DNA of 64,000 bases. Origin: an uncultured Bacteroidota bacterium. GTDB taxonomy: Bacteria; Bacteroidota; Rhodothermia; Rhodothermales; Salinibacteraceae. Location of the stretch: the NCBI GenBank assembly GCA_913056185.1, contig CAJXLV010000003.1:62001-126000 (forward strand), written 5' to 3'. The notes under the pieces are model-generated. The model did not search any database. It worked only from the letters and a program-made list of their open reading frames with translations, and was not told the origin of the DNA. Position numbers and translations under genes: made by a program. Shown here piece after piece: positions 1 to 9,100 of the stretch (its first letter is position 1; the number at the start of each line of letters is the position of its first letter).

Positions 1-1
1 C

Positions 2-472
2 CGCCTCATCGACGATGGCATTGTGGCGCCGGACAGCCTGTACGTGACTGGGGGCAGCGCCGGGGGCACCTCGGCCGCCTGGATCGTGGGCACGACCGAC
101 CGCTTCCGGGCCGCGGCCGTGCAGAAGCCGGTGACGAACTGGATCAGCAAGACCATGGCGGCGGACAACTACTACGCGTACGCCGACTACCGGTACCCGG
201 GGCAGTCCTGGCAAAACCCGATGGCGTACTGGGACGTCTCGCCGGTGTCGCTGCTCGACCGCATGCGCACGCCTACGATGGTGCTGGTGGGCGCCGAGGA
301 CCTCCGGACTCCGCCCTGGCAGGCAAAACAACTCTACAACGGGCTCCAGGTCCGGGGCGTGGAAACGGCCTACGTAGAGATTCCCGGCGCCTCCCACGCC
401 ATTTCCCGCCGCCCCAGCCAGCTCATCACAAAGGTGGACCATGTGCTGGCCTGGTTCGAGCGCTACCGGTAG
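2..472 (+). CDS. C-terminal part of an alpha/beta hydrolase (S9-like peptidase/esterase), truncated by window edge
   Basis: The reading frame is open from base 2 and ends at the TAG at 470-472, so the 5' part lies outside the window. The visible 156 residues contain the nucleophile-elbow motif GGSAGG near the start, followed by a helix-rich stretch. A late LVGAEDLRTPP segment fits the acid of the triad, and PGASHAIS carries the expected catalytic histidine. This Ser-Asp-His order is typical of the prolyl oligopeptidase (S9) catalytic domain, where the C-terminal third looks like this. A dienelactone-hydrolase-like esterase is the alternative. No neighbouring gene clarifies the substrate. Confidence 0.8.
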   Translation, partial: RLIDDGIVAPDSLYVTGGSAGGTSAAWIVGTTDRFRAAAVQKPVTNWISKTMAADNYYAYADYRYPGQSWQNPMAYWDVSPVSLLDRMRTPTMVLVGAEDLRTPPWQAKQLYNGLQVRGVETAYVEIPGASHAISRRPSQLITKVDHVLAWFERYR

Positions 473-578
473 CCGCCGCGTCTCAGCCCGCTCGTCGGCG
501 CCCCCAGATGTGCGAAACCTTTCCCGAAATGGCCCTTTCTGAGAGTCGCTGTACTCGGCACAATCCTCCCCTCCGACG

Positions 579-1091
579 ATGAATGATTCCTCCTCCCGTC
601 TTTGGCGCGTCTTCTACACCCGAGCCCGTGCCGAGAAAAAGTGTGAAGCCCGCCTCGAAGATCGCCGGATTGACGTACTGGTCCCTAAGACCCAGGAGAT
701 CCGCCAGTGGTCTGACCGCAAAAAACGGGTGACAGTCCCTCTCTTCCGAAATTATCTTTTTGCGCGGGTGGACGAAAAAGATCGCCTCCGCGTCCTTCGT
801 ACCCCGGGCGTCGTGCGGTGCGTCCATTTCAACGGGGAGCCCGCCCGTCTGCGTGCGGACACGGTGGAGCAGCTCCAGACTGCGCAGAACGCACCAAATC
901 GTCTCTCCGTCGCTGACCTACGCCCTCCTATCGGCGACACTGTGACGGTCACCGAGGGGCCCCTGGCGGGCCTTACTGGGGAAGTCCGGGAGCACCGTGG
1001 GCAGATGCACATTCTGGTTCGGGTGCAGGCCATTCGCCAAGCGATGAAGGTGGAAGTGCCGGCCGACTGGGTGGAGGCGGAACCTGCGTGA
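579..1091 (+). CDS. NusG-family transcription antitermination protein (UpxY/RfaH-like)
   Basis: The 170-residue protein has an N-terminal NGN domain (about residues 8-105, starting LWRVFYTRARAEKK and containing the aromatic stretch PLFRNYLFARV). A C-terminal KOW motif follows at about 118-145 (GDTVTVTEGPLAGLTGEV). Specialised NusG paralogues of the UpxY/LoaP/RfaH group ride on RNA polymerase and suppress pausing and termination in long operons, often polysaccharide loci in Bacteroidota. It differs from housekeeping NusG in being an isolated gene, not beside secE or ribosomal protein genes. It is followed directly by a strong terminator, so its target must lie elsewhere or upstream. The ATG at 579 follows a pyrimidine-rich leader without a clear Shine-Dalgarno sequence. 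Confidence 0.85.
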   Translation: MNDSSSRLWRVFYTRARAEKKCEARLEDRRIDVLVPKTQEIRQWSDRKKRVTVPLFRNYLFARVDEKDRLRVLRTPGVVRCVHFNGEPARLRADTVEQLQTAQNAPNRLSVADLRPPIGDTVTVTEGPLAGLTGEVREHRGQMHILVRVQAIRQAMKVEVPADWVEAEPA

Positions 1092-1100
1092 AGCTCCCTC

Positions 1101-1137
1101 CGCCCCGCGGCCTGCTGGCGGGGCGGGGCTGCTTTTT
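1101..1137 (+). terminator. Rho-independent terminator after the NusG-like gene
   Basis: CGCCCCGC (1101-1108) pairs perfectly with GCGGGGCG (1118-1125), giving an 8-bp GC stem. A run of six T follows at 1132-1137. It starts 9 bp after the stop of the NusG-like gene. Confidence 0.8.
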
Positions 1138-1205
1138 TGCGCCCTGGGCCTTCTTTCGTGCCCGCTTCCGTGCCCGCATGCGTAGAGGAAGCCTACAGGG
1201 GACAC

Positions 1206-1241
1206 AAAAAAATGCCCGGCCCCCACCAAGAAGACCGGGCA
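1206..1241 (-). terminator. Rho-independent terminator on the minus strand
   Basis: Read on the minus strand, TGCCCGG (1241-1235) pairs with CCGGGCA (1219-1213) and is followed by seven T (1212-1206). It would end transcripts of the T9SS protein gene that stops at 1509, leaving about 268 nt of untranslated RNA or room for a small RNA. I see no convincing gene in 1242-1508. Confidence 0.7.
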
Positions 1242-1508
1242 CTTGTGGCAGAAGTGCGATGCCAAGACATGGGTCGCTGTTCACACGCTGGCCGTCCGGC
1301 ATGCCGTTGCTCTCTCAGCGACCACCCCTCAAAGGGCCACCATCCCTTCCGGGGCTGGCCGAGAGAACGCGTCGGGCGTGACGAGTGTCGCAGCGCCTCG
1401 CCCATAAGAGTAGTGCACCGCGCCCCGACGCAAAAGCGCCAATCCCAAATACGCGGCGTCCGGAATTTTTGCGTTGTGTCCTCGGAATCTTTCCTACCCC
1501 CCCTCCCC

Positions 1509-3065
1509 TCAACGCACAACGACCAACCGCTGGGTGGCAGACTGCCCCCCGGCGGCAAGACGAAGCCAATACACGCCACTGGATAAAGTACTGACGTCGA
1601 TCCTCGCCGTGTGCAGCTCTCCGGGCACGGGCGTGCCGGCATACACGGTGGAGACCCGCTCGCCCAGGACGGTGTAAAGGTGCAGAGTGGCATGCGTCCG
1701 TTCGCGCACCGCGTACGAGAGCTGCGCGGTTTCTCGGGCGGGGTTGGGCGTCGGCGCATCCAGCCGCAGCGCATCTTGTAGGTCCACCGTCGCCTGCACC
1801 GGATCGCTCAGGCGCGCCGTCCCATCGAGGTCCACCTGTCGCAGCCGAAAGCGATGGGTGCCGGGCGATGCGTCGCGCAACACATACTGATAGCGCTGGG
1901 ACTCGGTCGTGGTGCCCCCGGGCGCACGGCTTTCCACGAACCCTGCCGGTTCCCACAGCCCTGCCCCGGGGCGCTGGTGCTGGACTGAAAAGCCGGCATT
2001 GTTGGTTTCCGAAGCGGTCCGCCACGCCAACACCACCTCTTCTCCCTGCGGACGGGCGGTGAAGGCGGCCAGCGCTACGGGGAGCGGCTGCGTGTCGCTG
2101 GCCATCACAAGCTCGGTGTGGGCGTCGAGGTCGGGCGTGGCGACGACGGCGCTCCCGTCCTGACTCGGCTCCGTGGGCACCGCCTGAAAGGCACCGCTCC
2201 CCGGCGGCGAGCGGCGGTATACCTCGACAGCAGCGGGGTCGGCCCCGCCGTCCAGTGCGTCCATAGAAAATCGAACGGCCAGATCCGTGGCGCTGAGCGT
2301 GCCCGGATCCATCTCAAACCGGTAGTCGCTGACGTTTTCCTCCACGATTCCCGCGGTCCCCGAAGGCGCATTCGGAAATTTTTTTCCCACCACCGTCCCG
2401 GCCGTCTCTACACTGCTCACCTGCACCGTGCTTCCAATGTCTGGGAGAGAGCCGGACAGCTCGGCGCTGGTGATGCGCGCCGACCGGATGGTTACGGGCA
2501 CTTGGCTCCCGCTGTAGTCGAGTTCGACGGAAAGCTTGTCGAGGTTCAGGTTGGTGAGCGTGTACGACCCATTGCCACTCATCGACACGTCCACCTGCCC
2601 TCCCTCAGTCACCACGTCCGTCAGCGTGCCCGACACCCCGTCCGGCAGCGCCCAACTGATCGTGGCCTGCGTCGCCTCGGTCTCCGGCTGGATCTGAATC
2701 TCGTGCTCTTTTACCCCCGAAAAGCCCGCGCTGCCCGGGCGGTAGTCGTTCACCAGTCCCTGCCCAAAATCCCCCGCCGGAATGTCGGCGTCGATCAGGC
2801 GCGCATCAAAGATGCCGCTCGGCGGGAGCGGGGGCTGCTCGATCTCACCGAGGGCCCCGTCGATGCCGGCGGTGGCGTCCGGGTCGAGCCCAAGGGTCAG
2901 CTCTTGCGCACCGCCCGCGTCGGTACGGACCGTGATCGGGAAGGAGACCTCCGGGAGCGACTGTGCGCGGATGGGAGCGACGAGGAGGAGCGCAAGGACG
3001 CCTGCCAGAAGTCCCTGACGAAGCAACCGCGGGCGAAGGACGAGAGACGCAGTGGGAACAGGCAT
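1509..3065 (-). CDS. Secreted protein with T9SS type A C-terminal sorting domain
   Basis: The start is set at 3065 because the protein then begins MPVPTASLVLRPRLLRQ with a clear hydrophobic signal peptide ending near PIRAQS; the longer open frame upstream is not signal-like. The 518 residues comprise a module of about 130 residues (with the motifs LTLGLDPDATAGID and GIFDARLID), a middle beta-rich region and a C-terminal region of about 80 residues. The last contains TPNPARETAQLSYAV, VLGERVSTVYAG and a final QRLVVVR. That terminus is the type A sorting signal used for export through the type 9 system and attachment to the surface. No enzymatic motif was found. The module is nearly identical in DNA to the start of the next gene. 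Function unknown; probably a surface or adhesin-like protein. Confidence 0.8.
   Translation of the reverse strand: MPVPTASLVLRPRLLRQGLLAGVLALLLVAPIRAQSLPEVSFPITVRTDAGGAQELTLGLDPDATAGIDGALGEIEQPPLPPSGIFDARLIDADIPAGDFGQGLVNDYRPGSAGFSGVKEHEIQIQPETEATQATISWALPDGVSGTLTDVVTEGGQVDVSMSGNGSYTLTNLNLDKLSVELDYSGSQVPVTIRSARITSAELSGSLPDIGSTVQVSSVETAGTVVGKKFPNAPSGTAGIVEENVSDYRFEMDPGTLSATDLAVRFSMDALDGGADPAAVEVYRRSPPGSGAFQAVPTEPSQDGSAVVATPDLDAHTELVMASDTQPLPVALAAFTARPQGEEVVLAWRTASETNNAGFSVQHQRPGAGLWEPAGFVESRAPGGTTTESQRYQYVLRDASPGTHRFRLRQVDLDGTARLSDPVQATVDLQDALRLDAPTPNPARETAQLSYAVRERTHATLHLYTVLGERVSTVYAGTPVPGELHTARIDVSTLSSGVYWLRLAAGGQSATQRLVVVR
2533..2949. repeat. Direct repeat, copy 1 (pairs with 9871-10287)
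   Basis: About 417 bp inside the secreted-protein gene match 9871-10287 at a constant offset of 7338 bp. I count only about five mismatches by eye. It encodes the N-terminal module of both proteins and points to recent duplication or gene conversion. Confidence 0.9.
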
Positions 3066-3185
3066 GGTACAGCAGAGGCGGGTGGGAAAACACACGGTGG
3101 GACGGAGGCCCCACACGGCGTACCCGTGCGGTCCTCCGACACACATGGACCCATAAGCTGCGTGCGCGTTCCAGAAGAAGCCTCC

Positions 3186-6100
3186 TTACCGAACGATGAC
3201 CATGCGTCGCGTTCGGGTCTGCCCCTGTGCCTTTACCCGCACGAAGTACACGCCGCTGGAGAAGCGGGCGAGCTGCGTGCCGCTGAGTCGGACCGACTGC
3301 ATCTCCCCCGGCGTGGGCCGGCCGTCGTAGAGCGTGGCGACGCGCTGACCGAGGACGTTGTAGAGCGTGACCGTGGCGTGCCCGGCGTCGCGCACCGCAA
3401 AGCGAAACTGCGCCTGTGTACGGACGGGATTCGGGGCGGGGGGAGTCAGGCGTAGGGGCGCCTCCATGCGGACCGTAAGGGTCGTGGGCTCCGATAGGTG
3501 GGCGGTCCCATCAATATCCACCTGTCGTAGCTGGAACTCGTGAGTGCCCGGTGTGACCTCCTCGAGCGTGTATCGATACCGCTGCGGGGTCGTGGTCGTG
3601 CCGTCCGCAGCCTGGCTCTCGACGAACGCAACGGTCTCAAACCCATCGGTGGCGGGCCCCTTGTGCTGCACCTCGAAGCCGGCATTGTTGGTTTCCGAAG
3701 CCGTCCGCCACTGGAGCAAGGCACCCTCGTCTTGGGTGCGGGCCGTGAAGTCCACCAACTCCACGGGCAACGGGTTGTCGGGGTTGTTACTGGCGAGGCG
3801 GAACGTGCTAAAGCTCGTCACGCCTTCGGCCACAAGCGTAGAGTCGGCCTCGACAAAGGACGTCTCGAGCACTTCCTCAATCTCCCCATCCCCCTCCGCA
3901 TCTCGCAGCACCGACACCGCCCCCGGAGCCCCCACGCCCGTTATGCTCGTGTCCTGCAGCGAGAAGGCCACGGAGGCGGACGCAAAGTCTACGTTGTCGG
4001 TCTCGATGACCCAGCGGTAGGGGCTCACCGTGTCGAAGGAGTCTGTGGGCACGACGGCAGGGGTGGCGGCGGTGTCGGCCCCTGGGAAGAAGCGGGCCTC
4101 CACGGCCCCGCCCGCCGTCACGTTTTGTAGGCGTGTCGATGCCCCCGTGCTGCCAAGCGACAGGGCTGCCGAGTCCGACGCAGCGACAAAGGAGCGGGCC
4201 GCTTCGGTCGGCTGCGGGGCCCCCGGACTTCGGGCTTCTACTGCGACGGCGAACGTATCGCGCACCGTCGCGCCCAGGGCATCGGTGGCCGTCAGGACCA
4301 CCTGGGCCGTGCCCAGCGCCTGCGGCTTCAGGAGCACCGCCGCGGGGCTCTGCGCGAGCACCTGAAGGACGCTGTCGTTTGAGGTCGAGGCGGAGAAGGT
4401 GAGGCCTGTGCCGTCCGGATCCTCAAAAATTGTCCCTTCCAGATTGAGAAGTTGCAGCGGCGGGCCGGGCGCCAGCAAGGTGTCATCTGGGATCGGCGTC
4501 TCTACGACGGGCGGTGCGTTGCTGATCGCCGTGGCCGTGACGCCAAAGGAGGTGCTCGCCGACGCCTCTCCGTCACTCACCGTGACGGTAATCGTAGACG
4601 TCCCGTCCACATTGGGGGCAGGCGTGACCGTGACGGTACGGCTCGTATCGCGTCCCGCCAGCGACAAGCCGCTCGGGGGAACGGTCGTGGAATCGCTCGT
4701 CGTGGCGGTCAGTGCGAGGCTATCGACCGGCGTGTCGATGTCGTCAATGGTAAAGGGCAACGGCCCGGTAGTACTATCCGCTGGCGCAAGCGTTGTGTCC
4801 GGGATGGCTGTGATGGTGGGCGCATCGTTGACCGGTGTCACCGTGAGGGTCGCCGTGGCCTGCGCCGTCTCCCCCTGTCCATCCTCCACCTCGTACGTGA
4901 ACCCATCCTCGCCCGCAAAGTCCGCGGCGGGCGTGTAGGTCAGGCCCCCGTCCGCACCGAGGCTCAGGCTGCCGTTCGAAACGTCCGTCAGCACCGAGAC
5001 CGAGAGCGAATCGTCGTTCGGGTCCGTGTCGTTGGCCAGCACGCCCGGCGCGGCCACCGTCAAGACTGAATCCTCCGGCACGCCGAAACTGTCGGCCGTC
5101 GCCACCGGGGGCTTATTGATTTCCACCACCGTTACCTGAGCGGTCGTCGTATCCGCGGCCCCGTCTGCGTCCGCCACGGAATACTGGAAGCTGTCGGTTC
5201 CCACGAAGCCATCGTCAGGCGTGTAGGTGTACGCGCCGTTCGGCTCCACAGTTATGCCTCCATCGGACGGCTCGGTGACAAGCGATGCACGGAGGGAATC
5301 GCTGTCGATGTCCGTGTCGTTGCCCAGCACACCCGGGGCGTCCACCGCGATCTGCTGTCCCTCGGGCGTCCCCACGCTGTCGGGGGCGGCCACGGGCGCA
5401 TCGTTCACTGCACTCACGGTGATGGTAATTGTGGCGGTGGTCACCGCCTGCTGGGCGGGCGCGCCGGAGGCATCGGAGGCCTGGTACGTGAACTGGTCAC
5501 TGCCGTTAAAATTAGCGTCGGGTGTGTAGGTAAACGACCCGTCCGGATTCAACGACAGCGTTCCGTTCGAGGGCTGTGTCACCGGCGCTGCCGTGATGCT
5601 GTCCCCGTCCGGGTCGGTGTCGTTGCCCAGCACTCCAGGGGCCGCCACCGTGAGGGGAGCGTCCTCCGTAGTCTCGAACGTGCTGTCCCTGGCCAGCGGC
5701 GGTGCATTTAGGGGGGCGACGTTGATCGTGACCGTGCCCTGGGCACTTTCTCCCTGCGGGTCGGTTGCCTCATAGGTGAAGCTGTCCTCCCCCGAAAAGT
5801 TGTTGTTCGGCGTGTAGGAAAACGCCCCGTCCGCCTCGAGGCTCAGGCTTCCGCTCGTCACGTCAGACACGACCGACACACTCAGCGAGTCCCCGTCGGG
5901 ATCACTATCGTTGGCCAGCACGCCCGGCGGATCCACAGGCAGTGCGGTGTTCTCGACCGTTTCGTACACGTCGTTCTCGACTATGGGCGCCCCAGCCGTC
6001 CCTGTCTCGCGGAGGACGACAGTGGCCCGGTCCCTCCGATCCATGTCGCCCCCAACATCGCGGATTGCATACGTGAACTGATCGCGCCCGTCAAACGAAG

Positions 6101-9100
6101 CACCCGGCACATACTCGAAGCGGCCCGAATCGTCCAGGCGCAGGGTGCCCTGCTCCGGCGGCGTGTCCACCGACGCCACCAGCCCGTCGCCGTCCGGGTC
6201 TGTGTCGTTGGCCAGCACCCCCGCACCCGACACCCGCAGGGTTCGGTCGCTCTGGGTGGCGGGCGGCACACGGAAGGTGTCGCTGCGTGCCGCAAGGCGG
6301 GCCGGGCCTGCCCCCACGGCGATAACGGCAGCCGCCTCGTCCTGCTCGTTGTTTCCATCGTTGGCCTGGTAGATGAAGCGATCCTCCCCGGTGAAGCCCG
6401 GATTGGGGACGTACGTGAAGGTCCCGTCGTCCTGAAGAGAGACCACCTCTCCGTTCGAGGCGCCGGCCAGAATGAAGGACGACAGTGCATCCCCGTCGGC
6501 GTCGGTGTCATTGCTCAGGACTCCATTCTCCGGAAGAGAGACCGTAAGCGTGTCGCCCAACGGCGTCTGGAAACTGTCGGCCCGGGCCACCGGGGCGTCG
6601 TTGACGGAGACCACTTCAATGCTCACTGTCGCCTGATCGGTGTCCCCCTGCCCGTCGCTCACCTCGTAGGTGAAGGACACCGTCCCGTTGCTGTCCGCCG
6701 CCGGCGTGTAGGTGAACGTCCCGTCCTCGGCCAGCGACAGCTCCCCCTCCGCCGGGCCCGTCACCACCGTCGCCGACAGCCCGTCTCCGTCCGGGTCCGT
6801 GTCGTTGCCCAGCACGCCCCCCTCCGGCGTCGTCACCGACAGCGCCTGGTCCTCCGCCGTCTGGTAGCTGTCCGCCACTGCCACCGGAGGATCGTTGACC
6901 GGGGCTACATTGAGCCGGACCGTCGCTCGGTCCGTATTCCCGTTCCCATCGTCGACCTCATAAACAAAGCGATCCGTACCGTTGAAGCTGCCCGTCGGGA
7001 CGTACTCGAATCCTCCGTTTGCATTCAGCGAGAGGTCTCCGTTTGCGACCGACGAGACCACCGCTGGCGTCAGAGCGTCTCCGTCCCCATCCGTGTCATT
7101 GGCCAGCACCCCCGGCGGGGCGACCGTGAGCCCCTCGCCCTCATCAGTGTTGAAGGTGTCGGCCCGCGCTACAGGGGCCACATTGCCGGCTGGCGCCACC
7201 GTGATGGTAGCCGTCTCCTCCGTGCTGCCGCCGTTTCCATCCGTGGCCGCATAGGTGAAGGACGTCGGGCCGGTCTGTCCCGGCGCAGGCACAAACTCGA
7301 AGGTGCCATTGGCATTTAGCGCAATCGTTCCGGTGCCTGTGCTATCTACCAGCACGGCCGATAGCGGGTCTCCTTCGGGATCGGTGTCGTTGGCCAGGAC
7401 GCCCTCCGTGGGGGCGGCAATTGTCAGCGGCTCTCCCTCATCGGTCGCGTAGGTATCGGCCGTGGTACGGGGCGGATCGTTCACCGGCGTGATGGCGACC
7501 GTCACCGTCGCCCGGTCCGCCTGTCCCAGCGGATCGGTCGCTTCGTAGACAAAGGCAACACTGTCGGTGGCATTGGGCGCCGGAGTGTACGCGAACGCGC
7601 CGCTCGGCTCGAGGGAGAGGCTGCCGGTTTCGGGCCCCGATACAAGCGCAGCCGCAAGCGAATCGCCTCCGTCGGTATCATTGGCCAGCACCCCCGGCGG
7701 AGCCACGGTCAGTGTAGAATCCTCCAGAGTGCTAAAGGCGTCGTCCGTCGCCGTGGGGGGGCCGTAGTTGAGCGTGACAGTGAGGGAGGCAACACTCAGA
7801 TTGGAGAGGGTGTAGGCATCGGTGCCAGCCATGGGCACGTCCACCACGTCGCCCCCGGTCGCCACATCCTGGAGGCGCCCCGAGACGCTGTCCGGCAGGG
7901 CCCAGGAGAACGTCACACTCTCCGCGCTCTCGCCGGGCTGCACGTCGACCTGATAGACCTTCGTGCCTGTGAAGGCGGCGTCCGCGGACCGGATGTCCGT
8001 GAGGACCCCCTGTCCGACCGAGGCTGCGACCCCGTCGCCGACCCAGCGCGCATCAAAGACCGAGGAGGGGGGCGGGGGCGGCTGCTCCCGTTCGCCCAGG
8101 GCCGGGTCGATGCCGGGAGTCGCGTTGGGGTCCACGCCCATCGTGAGCTGTTCGGTAAGGGTGTCGGCCGTGACCGTGAACGGAAAGGCCGTTTCGGGGG
8201 CTTGGCCGGGCTGCACCTCGAGGGTGGCCGTCGTCGTATCGGCCCCTCCACGCCCGTCGGCGGCAGCATAGGAAAAGCTGTCGCTCCCCGAGAAGTCCGC
8301 AGGTGGGGCGTAGGAAAAGCTGCCGTCGGGGTCGAGCGAGAGGGTTCCGTTGTCCGGCCCGCTCACCAGGGTCGCCGTAAGCGCGTCGCCCTCCGCATCC
8401 GTATCGTTCACCAAGACCCCGCCCGCCGCCGGGACCTGGAGCACGCGGCCCGAGACCGTCGAATAAGCGTCCGGGGCCGCCGTGGGCGGCGTATTGGGCG
8501 GGCCGTACGCCAGGGTCACATCCAGCTCCGTCACGTTCAGGTTCGTCAGCGTGTAGGCCCCGTCCCCCGTCATTGACTCATCGACCAGGCCGCCTCCCGT
8601 CGCCACATCTTGAAGCTGCCCCGTCACGCCCTCCGGAAGCGACCACGCCACCGTCACCGACGTCGCATCGTCGCCGGGCTGCACAGCGAGGCGGTGCTGC
8701 CGCGTGGCGGCTACGCCCGGCGTCCCGGGCCGAATGTCCGTCTGCACGCCCTGCCCAAAAGGCCCTCCGGGCACGCCTTCGTCGATCAGGCGGGCGTCAA
8801 ACAAGTCTTGTGGGGGCGGGGGCGGCTGCTCGGTTTCGCCGAAGGCCGGATCGATGCCGGCGGTGGCGTCCGGGTCGAGGCCCAGCGTGAGGGCATCGCT
8901 CGCCCCCGCGTTGGTGCCGGCTGTATTGGGCGTAATCGTGAGAGGAACGGAGACCGCAGGCTCTTGGCCGGACGGAGTCACCGAAATCTCTACGGACGCC
9001 TGGTCAGTGCCACCGCTGCCGTCGGTGACCTCGTACGTGAAGCCATCGGCGCCAGTGAAACCGGGCTCCGGCGTGTAGGTCAGCGCCCCGTCCGGATCCA

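Noticed and set aside
3101-3140. Imperfect hairpin GGAGG...CCTCC between the tandem-95 and 518-residue protein genes
   Set aside because: Interrupted stem and no T-run; too weak to call a terminator.
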